This document shows, piece after piece, positions 41,801 through 57,714 of a stretch of 64,000 nucleotides of DNA. Within the stretch, counting starts at the first letter, position 1. Each line of letters opens with the position of its first letter. The translations under genes were made by a program, and so were the position numbers. The notes beneath the pieces were generated by a model. The model was not told the DNA's origin and did not search any database. It worked only from the letters and a program-made list of their open reading frames with translations. Origin of the DNA: Brugia malayi (taxonomy: Eukaryota; Nematoda; Chromadorea; Rhabditida; Onchocercidae); NCBI RefSeq assembly GCF_000002995.4, contig NW_025062475.1, positions 9,366,187 through 9,430,186 of the forward strand. Direction: 5' to 3'.

Positions 41801-42018
41801 AACGTTCGCAATCAACAAGTTCAGAAGAGGAGTGGTTCAGTAGTGACGAAAGCATCCACCAAGATAAGATTACTGAAGACCAAGAGGAACAACAGTTTGC
41901 TAGTGGGCCTTGGACATATGATCTAGATGTGGTGCTCGCAAAAAAGGAGTTTGAAATTAAAAATATGTGTCGAGAAATGAATGCTTCCGGTACAGAGCTT
42001 TGTTCACAATTATTATAA
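38804..42018 (+). CDS. Unrecognised coiled-coil protein with basic/acidic tail
   Basis: Exons: 38804-38957, 39217-39330, 39491-39580, 39832-40041 (or 40045), 41404-41507 and 41797-42018. The first four join in phase 0. The first in-frame ATG is at 38850. A Lys/Glu-rich helical segment includes KRVQTIEKSATSIAPEF and QVIRQKLEQLQQFAATTAH and probably forms a coiled coil. The last two exons encode KIPRKNGRKRKRSQSTSSEE, a likely bipartite nuclear signal followed by an acidic stretch, ending at TAA 42016-42018. Joining exon 4 to exon 5 needs the weaker donor GTAGTC at 40046 rather than GTGAGT at 40042, so the two halves could be separate transcripts. An upstream exon may supply the true start. I do not recognise the family. 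It ends 180 bases before the JmjC gene on the same strand. Confidence 0.5.
40495..40561. repeat. 16-bp inverted repeat with 35-base loop holding a 10-bp direct repeat
   Basis: TTAAGAAAGATGTCGA at 40495-40510 is matched by its exact reverse complement at 40546-40561. Inside the loop ATATGTGCTT occurs twice in direct orientation. It sits in the long presumed intron of the unrecognised gene. This could be a short foldback (MITE-like) element, but no target duplication was found. Confidence 0.7.
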
Positions 42019-42197
42019 GTCAGGAAGTAGTGATTTTAAATGACTTTTGAGTTATCTGTGAGTGTGATGAACCTCTTGTTTAGGGTTATTTCTGATATAC
42101 ATGGAAGTCATTTATTATTAAACCATTATTTGTTATTATTCGACTTTTAATTAACCATCTCGTCTTTATTGTTTTTCCAATTTCTATTACAAAAAAG

Positions 42198-48839
<6,642 letters not shown>

Positions 48840-49897
48840 AAGCGAAATGTTATTGATTTTTTTTTTTTTATGCCACATATTTTATGTAGCATATTAATCT
48901 CTTTTTCAAGTATTTCATTGTTCGAATTCCATTTATTTAATAATTTTCCTGTCACTGGAAATGTTCTTGATGTAGAAACTAAATTATTGGTGTGAATGCC
49001 AGACGTCTTCATACGAAATAGTTTTAGATAAAATATAAGATAAGCGGATTTTTTGTTTTTATCTATTTGTTCATGTTCAGTAAGTAGAAGTTTCTTATTT
49101 GTAAATATAATAACGAGTAAATTTTGTAAAAGATTTCTTTGTAATGTGTTTTATTTTCGTCTGTTTTTTATTACTGTCAGTAGTTTTTATTTCAATCAAT
49201 CAACTAACAGATTTGTGCATATGAAGAAATAAGTAAATTCATTGAACTGTTTATCGTGGTTTTGATATTTTTAATGTAGTTTAATTTCCTTGTGATGGCT
49301 TTCAAAGTATGTCTTGTACATGGTGAAATTATTTACTGTCATTAAACATAACAATGATTTTTAACAGTGTACAGTGTAGCTATTTATAGCATATAATTAT
49401 ATACTAGCTAAGGATGGTTAAATGAAAAATTGCATCAAATTAACGTCCGATTTTACTATGAAACTACGAACTGTAAGAATAATTGAGATGCCGTTGCGTG
49501 TTCGGTATTATTTGATGAATTTACTGTGGTCATAAAATTTTTAAATTAAGTATATCCTGGTTCTGTATATTTTGTAAAAGTTGTGGTTGCTAAAAAGATA
49601 TTTTGTGGTTTTTCTAATCATTAGTGTTTATTTCAGTGTTTATTTCAGGTGGTGGAGGACGACATAATCTTTTCGTAAACATATTTGATATATATTGATA
49701 ACATGGAAGGATCGTGTTAGTAGTGTAGTTGTTTTTGAAAGCTTAGGATACATGATCCAAACAGTGTTGTTGAAGATGACGATACAGTAGGCAAACTCAA
49801 ACATTGTTGGGTAAAGGATTCACACGAAATTTGTTTCGCCCAGTTTCTGATGTCGCTATTTTGTGCAGTAATGTGTTGTAGATAGTTTGTGGATAGA
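48840..49897. other. Intergenic, AT-rich
   Basis: About 1.06 kb between the JmjC-gene stop and the ALG1 start, both on the plus strand. No exon, RNA gene or repeat was recognised. Runs of T at 48853-48868 and several AATAAA-like or ATTAAA-like sequences are present, but none was assigned as the polyadenylation signal. Confidence 0.55.
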
Positions 49898-52522
49898 ATG
49901 GTACTCCGGGGAAAAAATGCAACATTGGTGGTTATTGGAGATATTGGTCGAAGTCCACGAATGTGTTATCATGCTAGATCGTTGGCAGATAAAAATTATC
50001 GAGTGCAAATAGTGGGCTATACGGATTCAGCGATACATCAGTCCATACAGCACCATCCATATATTAGGTATTCTGATTTACTTGTATTAAGATTAATAAT
50101 CCAGTTGCATGTTGTCAGATAATAACATTATGCTTTTCGATATCATCTGGCGAAATATGAACGTTTTCTTTTAATGTTTGTTATAGGGATAGATCATTTC
50201 GTTTTTTTTTTCGATGTAAATCAAGGTTTTTACTGCTCAGTTTACTTAAATATCCTGGATTGTTTAGGATCCATCAGTTTTTCTGTACTTCGAAGTACAG
50301 AAAAATTTTTGCAGTGTTGTATCACTGAGATGTCCCCCAGAATATATCTGTAAACTGCGTCCTATCTTTGCTTTGATACTAAAATTTTTATGGACTTTGA
50401 CTGTTCTGTTGCTAACGCTGTTTTTTCGAATTGATTGGCCTCTGTTGATTATGGTGCAAAATCCTCCTGGACTACCGTCTCTTCTTGCTTGCTGGCTGGT
50501 TGTTTCTTTTACTTCTTAATTATACGAAAGATCACCAAAAATTAATGTGGTATTTTATACATTTTGTTTCATCCTTTTCTGTCTATTTCGTATAAAGCTA
50601 TCTTTGATAATACTTTTTAACATATTAAATTTCAGTGTGCTCGTATTAGAAGAGCACAGTTTATCATTGACTGGCATAATTATACCTATTCCGTATTACG
50701 CAAAAAATATAATATCGATGAAATACGCGTTAGTCGTGCCTCTGAGCGACGAATACAGAATTCTCTAAATTGTTCTGACGATCATAGCTTAGGTATTGTC
50801 GTTTTTGATAGCGTTTTGTTGAGACTTCTTGAATCCATAATTGCTCATTTGAGAATTTTGAAAATGTGGCATAGATCTGAATTTCTGTCTATATTTTAGT
50901 GGTAAATGATGTTTCCGGCATGCGTGGAAAAAGAATGACACGAGTAGAACGAGCTGTTCAGGCTGCAGCAGTTGCAGCAAATAAAAGAAAACGCCAAGCT
51001 GATCGGAAGAAAAGATGTTCAATCGTGCAGAGGTTAGATTCCAGCGAAAGAAGTGAATAATTTTGATTCATAGTTTATAGGATGTAGGTGTTACCTATAA
51101 TATAGTAGGTTTTTATTTTTTCATTATTTCTGAAAATATTTTTCAGATGTGTTGAGCAGATATATTATTGGGAAGGTTATTTTGGTCGCTGTGCTGATTT
51201 GAACATTTGTGTAACTCATGCTATGCGCCAAGATATGTTCGATGCATGGGACATTAGTGCGGCTACAGTATATGATCGGCCTCCAGCTTGGAGCTTTCGG
51301 AAATTGACTGATGAAGAGCGACATAAATTCCTTTTGAAATTAATCGATTACGGTGGTGAATTCGAAGTTTTTAAAGCTGTTAATAACCCATGCTTACAGA
51401 TAGATTGCATTTCCATGGAAGGTTACTTTTTGTATATACTTGATTTTATTTACAAATATTTGGATTTCGAATGCAGCAGCAAGAAACATACTACTGTTTG
51501 CTTCCAGAAACGCTTATCTCTTACCGTGACAATGAAGGTAAAGTCCAGCTCCGAAATGATCGCCCTTTACTTCTTGTTTCGTCAACAAGTTGGACAGAAG
51601 ATGAAGATTTTGGACTTCTACTTGATGCTCTTCGTGAATTTGATAATATTGCTAAGCTCTCTTCGAGAACGTACGTTTTCATAAATTAACTCATTTTTTT
51701 TCTGTATATTATCTTTTTTCGAATATTACTTTTCATATGTCTCATTAGGAATCCAGCAACTCGACTGCCATTCATAACATGTATAATTACGGGACGTGGA
51801 CCTTTGCGGTCGTATTATTTGGGTCGCATTGAGCATATGCAAATGCAAAATGTTGAAATATTAACACCATGGTTAAAAGCAGAAGATTATCCGTTTTTGA
51901 TTGGTTGTGCCGATATTGGCGTCTCTCTGCATACTTCTACATCAGGTTATAAGTTCGTTTGATTTGACAGCTTCCATTTACAAAACCTCCTTAATTTTAA
52001 ACATACATTCGTTTCATTAAAAAATATCTGCTGTTCATATTTTCATTGTTGGGGCCTTATATGATTAAGGTTTGGATCTACCAATGAAGGTAGTGGATAT
52101 GCTTGGATGTGGTTTACCTGTCATTGCCAAACGATTTGGTTGCATTGGTGAGCTTATTTCTGATGGCCATAATGGCAGGCTATTCGACACTTCGCATGAA
52201 CTTTCACATATCATTAAAACGTTGTCATGTGGTTTCCCTGTTCATTGCAGTGTTAGTTTTAATCCATACTAAAAATTGAAATCATTATTAGTACAATAAA
52301 AGATTAGAACAGTTAGGAATCCTATTCTTCAGTATGTTTTATTTATAATATTATCAGATTTACATGTTCTGCATGTTACAGCAGTTGAACACACTGACAT
52401 TAAATGTTCATTCCAACCCTTTAATATCGTGGAACAAAAATTGGGATGCGTGCTTGTGGCCATTGCTGAATAGTTATGGAGCTTTGTCAGTTGAAGATTT
52501 GGCACGACGTCAAAGGTGCTGA
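49898..52522 (+). CDS. ALG1: ALG1 beta-1,4-mannosyltransferase with a basic insertion
   Basis: Nine exons: 49898-50067, 50315-50498, 50636-50792, 50900-51032, 51147-51378, 51477-51670, 51749-51945, 52070-52239 and 52382-52522. All phases close to 525 residues. Family signatures: [16 protein letters not shown] at the N-terminus, [72 protein letters not shown] and [20 protein letters not shown]1 adds the first mannose to dolichol-PP-GlcNAc2 on the cytosolic ER face in N-glycan assembly. Exon 2 carries a hydrophobic segment. Human ALG1 is 464 residues; the extra length sits mostly at about 135-221, encoded by the end of exon 3 and all of exon 4, and is rich in Lys/Arg ([11 protein letters not shown]). 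Skipping exon 4 would break the frame, so it appears to be constitutive. Confidence 0.93.
50278..50305. repeat. Perfect 28-bp palindrome in ALG1 intron 1
   Basis: TTTTTCTGTACTTC at 50278-50291 is followed directly by its reverse complement at 50292-50305, with no spacer. It ends nine bases before the acceptor of ALG1 exon 2 (exon start 50315). In RNA it could fold into a hairpin beside the polypyrimidine tract. Confidence 0.85.
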
Positions 52523-52687
52523 ATCTTTATTTATTTCTCACCTAATGAATAGGATAAAAAAATGGCACAGCGGTTGCTGTAAGGAAATTGACAGTAACTC
52601 AGTCTAGCTTCAAATAGTTGAAAGAAATTATGCAAACATATAATAGGTTTTTTTTTTTTTTTTTCTTCGTTTTTTTTTCATTCTCAG

Positions 52688-52897
52688 GAGGGGTTTTTGC
52701 CAGTATTTTGCTTGCATGATAAAATGTTGTTAAGATTTGCCGTGATCTCACTTCAAAATTGGCCAGAAACTGCTGAAATACATGACATAGCAGAGCTGAA
52801 GCAACAGAAAAATGATGAGCATGAAAATGTCAGGTTGGAAGATACTGCAGATGATTGTGGTATTGACTGCTTACAAAAAGCGATTTCAAGAAATTGA
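52688..52897 (+). other. Possible alternative 3' exon downstream of ALG1
   Basis: After TTCATTCTCAG at 52677-52687 a 69-codon frame runs to TGA at 52895-52897. It begins EGFLPVFCLHDKMLL and includes WPETAEIHDIAELKQQ, with natural-looking composition. It enters in phase 0, the phase in which ALG1 exon 8 ends, so it could replace exon 9. A second option splices the donor AG|GTGCTG inside exon 9 to the same acceptor and gives a different short tail. No family is recognised; it may be an untranslated coincidence. Confidence 0.3.
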
Positions 52898-53852
52898 CTT
52901 CAATTTGATGCCTCATTGCAGTTCGAGATAAGGTTGTGGATTGAGAAAGTTTTTACAGGTCAATGATTTTAGTAATTGCAAAAATTTGGTTCATTTTGGT
53001 TTTCTTATGTACAAAAGATTGGAAGCTTTAATTTTTTGTGATTGGGAGCTTGCGATGCTATTGTTTTCCTGTTTCTTTCCTATGTTTTGTAAATTCTTTG
53101 ATTTATTTAATGGAAGGATCTATATGAAAGTTAAAAGCAATGTATTTTACACCAAAAATTTAAAAATGAGGTTATCTATTTCATGACGAATTTTTTTTTT
53201 AAGATTCTTGGAATCAGTAATCGTTGATTATTGCATGACAACGAGAAATTATTAGGGAATACCTTTAAAAAAATAGGGAGAGAAGATTAGAATTCATTTT
53301 ATTAGGATTAATAAGTTCTCTATGTGATTAATTTATTTGTATATTTCGTACTTTTGTATCTGCAGTGTTATTGTGATGTGATTAGCAAGTAATTGATTAT
53401 ACTCATTAAATTTTAGACACTTTAGAATAGTTCTGTTTTTATATGGACCTGCAAAGCAATATATTCATTATTTACTCTTTACTTTTTGTCGTCCGGCGGC
53501 TTGAAGCAGTCAGTGAGTGGGACATTTTCCGAACTATGTATTCAGTTGGTCGTTAAAATGATGTGTTCCTGATGAAATTAAGCGAAAATGTCTACAATAA
53601 TCTGTCTTGTAACCGGGTTATACAGTACCTCCCGCAGCACTGAAAAAGATCTGCTTCTTTTCCAACCAATAGAATTAAGCCAGTATTTCATAAAGTCACT
53701 TCAAATAAGTATGGTGTTCCGCCTAGATTATCCATATCTCTGGGTTGTTGATGTATGTTTCATTTTTTCGTAAATTAAGAGAGCACTTCTGTCGAAGTGT
53801 GTTCATAATTATATGCGATGTATATGCATTACTGCCTCATTTTATAGCAAGA

Positions 53853-54976
53853 ATGCTACCGCTGATGACGATTGCGTGCATTCTTCCAACAATTCCTATC
53901 TTCATTTTCTCATTCCTTATTATCGGTTGTTGTAAGTTCATCTGATAGACACATTTTGAATAATTAAGCAATACTGGAGCTACATTTTCAAATCATTTTA
54001 GAAAAAAGAAAAAAAAAAAAAAAAAAAAAAAACATCTTTAGCGCTTGAAAATTGTAATTTTCTTCAAAACCTTGAAGTAAATACATAAAATGATCCATCA
54101 AAACAGAGCAAGGTGTTCTGAATATTTTATGGCTGTGCGACTTATCAAGTTAACCTGATAAAATGAATTTATACTGATGAAATGTCCTTACAGCGTTAAA
54201 AGGAGAAATCAAAATAGTACATTAGTAAGGGAGACCACGGGTTTTTTTATAACATCAAAAGCAGTGAAGTGGAGAACACGCTGTAAGCCACTCGGAATTT
54301 TTTTCAGTAATCATTAAATTTATAGCAAGTACATCACTTTCCAAGCACATATGCAAATTCTTTAGCTTCCAAAAAAGCAGAACCTGAAGTAGGCGGAGAA
54401 AGAGGAGGGAAAAGGACTACGTCAGCAGGTCAAGGGCAACCAGTAACAACGCCAAGGTCAACAACACCCGCAACAGTACCTCCTCCTGTTGTGCCCGCAG
54501 AAAAGGTTTCATTCAACTATCTGAAAGTAGTATACAGTGAGTACACGAACAAACGTTACCTCTACAGTTAATATAACCAATGTATGTAAATCGATTTTCA
54601 GAAACCAAATAAGTAAATATTGGTTTTTCTTTTCTTTAGTTTTTTTTTTTTTTTTTTAAATTTAGAGAAAAAATCATTTCTATAATTTTTTGTTATAACA
54701 AATATATCCAAAATAGGTCACAGGAATTGAAGTAACTTATAAATAGTTCATTACGAAAAAATGGATGCGGAAAAAATCAGGGAGAATGTTTTGTCGTATT
54801 TCAATCAGCTGAAAAATTCTGATTTGTCGAGATTGCAGAATGCACCGAAGAAAGAGACTAATACCGCTGGTGCTATGGTTGGAGGTGGTGAAGAGGAAGA
54901 TGGGGGATACGAATCATGTCCTGATATGACACCTGAACAACTTGCTAAAATTGCAAACGAGTCTCCAGCAAAATAA
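53853..54976 (+). CDS. Small membrane-anchored protein with Thr/Pro linker, unrecognised
   Basis: Three exons: 53853-53931, 54366-54536 and 54747-54976, with phases closing to 159 residues. The start ATG follows a TTTTATAG acceptor by five bases, a probable SL site. Residues 1-26 form one hydrophobic segment (MLPLMTIACILPTIPIF and on), either a signal anchor or an uncleaved signal peptide. Then come a basic stretch (GGERGGKRTT), a Thr/Pro-rich linker (QPVTTPRSTTPATVPPPVVP), a helical segment around ENVLSYFNQLKNSDLSRLQ, and an acidic C-terminus. The splice donors (GTAAGT, GTGAGT) are strong. It lies 1.33 kb after ALG1 on the same strand. I do not recognise a family. Topology is inferred from hydrophobicity only. 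Confidence 0.62.
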
Positions 54977-55734
54977 GTCAGTAAATAACGCAAATAAAAT
55001 AATGTATATGAAGCCGATTTTGAAGCTTTACTTAAACTGTAAAGGGAAGTAGTGAAATCCTAGCATAGCATAAATCTATGATCCTTGGCTGACTTGGCAG
55101 CTTAGTTTGTGTCTTATCGATGAGAAGTAAAATTTATGAATAAATTCAGCGGATGTTATGTGTAAATATGAAATGTTAAAGCCAGAAGTTAGAAAACATT
55201 AACCGCGAATCATTATATTGCAAAATGTTAAAATGGCATATTTCCTGGATATTACTGAATGTTCGACACGTCAATGTCATGAACTCATCAATATAAATAC
55301 ACGCTGTGATACAGATTTATTTACAACTTGTCAGTTTTCTCAGCAACAAAAGTTAGATGATTGCCATATCTCTCTTTTTTACTTCAACAAATTCTTTACA
55401 AATTTGAGGAATTTTCCAAATTCATAAGGATGATTTGGTAATTAAAATAAACTGCTTTCGTTTCCAGTAACACTGAGACGTTGTATCATGTTGAGTTGCT
55501 CATTCATATCTTTAGCAATACCTAATTACATCTAGCTATTAGGCGACACAGAAGATAAATTTATGACTTTAATTATGGGGAAATACATATTCCATACAAA
55601 TTATTAAGAAGTTATACGGGTAAGTGAAAACAATATGATATGACTAGGTTAGTTTTAAATATCATCTCGACATATCACTTGGATGCAAAAGAGCATTTCT
55701 AGCCGAATAATGAAATAGCAGAAGGGACCTAATA
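54977..55734. other. Intergenic between convergent genes
   Basis: A 758-base stop-to-stop interval, AT-rich. A short plus-strand frame at 55218-55427 has no splice or homology support and is not called. Nothing else was recognised. Confidence 0.6.
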
Positions 55735-56698
55735 CTAACTACATATAAAGGTAACAACAGCGCCAGCAACCAATGTGTGCACATAATTGAGGACAATGAT
55801 GGCAAAATGAAGCTCATTGATTCGTTGTACATGTAATGTTAGCATAAAGATGAGAGTGGAAAGTAGAACTGAGTGGAGATATTTCCGATAAAAAGGTCGA
55901 AGTTCGTTCTTTTTGCCATCCTCCGTGACATGTAGACAATATCTGCGTGCAGACGAGATTAGGTTAAGCGAAACATAGCAATTGAAATGACTTCCTAATT
56001 TTCTTTCAAATGTTTCACTTCCTTTTACAATGTTATCTTTTTGCACATTACCATCTCCTATCCTTTCCTATAAATAGTAACTTCCCAGAACAGAATATAA
56101 TCAATAATTCCCCTTGCGCCTCTAAGCACTTTCGGAGAGTTCTATCGAGACAATTTATTAGATGAATAAAACGACGACCGACATCGAAGTCTTTCTCACT
56201 CTCATCACTATAAAATATGCGTAATTTACCTGATAGCGCAATGAACTAAAGCAGAATAGATGAGGTATAAGACTGCATGACGATGAGGTGGCCAAAGTTC
56301 ATACATCTTTCTTAATTTTATACATTCTTTTGCATAGCATAGGAACTGAAATAATAAAACGGAATAAATCATTTTTTTGTAAGTAACAAAATTTGAAAAT
56401 AAATTTCAAGCTTGTTGGACTGTTTTGTCCCAATATTACAAAAATTCCTTTGATATCATTTTAAAATCGTCTCGAAATATTCATATGGAAGAAAAGAAAA
56501 TTTACATGAGAAATGTGTAACCTTTTCGAAATATCCAATATTTGAAGTCTGGAAAACTAACGCAGATATTGCTAGGTTAAGTACTGCTGCAAGAGAGAGT
56601 CGTAGCGACAAGTTTGACCAAGATAAATATTCCTTGTACTTTGGAAAAAGCTTAGAAATGAAGAGAGTATGAAACCACATCATTGGTACCACAAACAT
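55735..56698 (-). CDS. Small multi-pass membrane protein, unrecognised
   Basis: Four exons: 56698-56522, 56345-56230, 56207-56082 and 55942-55735, giving 208 residues with closing phases. The start is a Met seven bases after a TTTTTCTAG acceptor, a plausible SL site. Hydrophobic segments: the N-terminal MFVVPMMWFHTLFI, LRLSLAAVLNLAISALVF, AVLYLIYSALVHCAI, LLSTLIFMLTLHV and FAIIVLNYVHTLVAGAVV. That suggests four or five membrane passes with polar loops rich in Arg/Lys/Asp/Glu. It is about 1 kb downstream of eIF5B on the same strand. No family was recognised. The donor GTTACT at 56081 is weak and was chosen because the stronger downstream GTAATG would create a stop codon at the junction. Confidence 0.6.
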
Positions 56699-57136
56699 AA
56701 ATCGACTAGAAAAACAAATTTTGCTCATTAGTCTTTTGTTTTTTGATTAATTTAGGAGGAAGATTAAGGAACAATCAATTGAATTATATCCCATCTTTTC
56801 AGCAGTAACAAAAATAAATTTACAAATATGACAACCGGAAGAACAATTCTAGGCATCTGAATTAACTCTCAACATATTGTTTTGGTAATAGGATCTAAAA
56901 CATCTATGATGATTCCCAAGAAATCATATTTATTTATTTGAGGAAAAGTAACAGAATGTAGAATACCGCCAGTATTAAGATGCATCACCTAAGTCCAGAA
57001 TATGAAAATCTCCACCAAAGATTAAAAATGTTTTCTTCAGGAGTTGGCAATACGCGCAATTTGTAACATCCGCTGAATGTATCTTCTTTGACCTACTTGT
57101 AAAGGAAGGCACTGACCGATTTCCGATCATCGTCGC

Positions 57137-57390
57137 TTTTTGTCTGTTGCAAAGATACTAACCACTACGAATTATCTCACTCAAAAAAGCAGAGCAAACT
57201 TATTACAACAAATTGCAAACAAAAAGGGCGAGGAATTTACCCATGTTTGAAGGAATGAGCGTTTCCAACATCGATTCTGGTTTTCAGAATTTACTATCCA
57301 ACTACTGCAAAACATAATATTTCATCATGTTTCTGTCTGTTGCAAGGTTACTGAATCACTACGAATTCACTCAAAAAAAACACTCAAAAT
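57137..57390. repeat. Degenerate direct repeat, two copies about 193 bases apart
   Basis: TGTCTGTTGCAA followed by a similar ACT...CACTACGAATT...CACTCAAAAAA series occurs at about 57137-57192 and again at 57330-57382, with scattered substitutions and small indels. It looks like an old tandem duplication in the spacer downstream of eIF5B. No coding potential was recognised. Confidence 0.55.
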
Positions 57391-57714
57391 CCAACTCCAA
57401 TACAATAACTGGGAGCACTAACAAATGACGAATTTTCTACACTTTTTACTGATAATTCTTTCGTGTCAAGAAAACAGTATCTATGTAATTCAATTTAAAA
57501 GTCTAGATATTTTTAAAAACTCATTTTAAAAGTAGAACAATTAATATGTCGAAAAATAATTTATTTCCTTTGTATGTTACCAATTATAACAAGTTATCGT
57601 ATAACAGATGAAATTAAAGATAAGTTAAAAAAACAGAATGTGAAGATAGGAAACAGAAAAAGCCGTCAATGAATCTGTTATAATACATTTTAGTTTGGCC
57701 AGTAAAAATAACAA

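Noticed and set aside
53588..53773. 60-codon plus frame before the small membrane protein
   Set aside because: Its exit phase does not join the hydrophobic exon in frame, and a trans-splice site with its own ATG explains that gene better.
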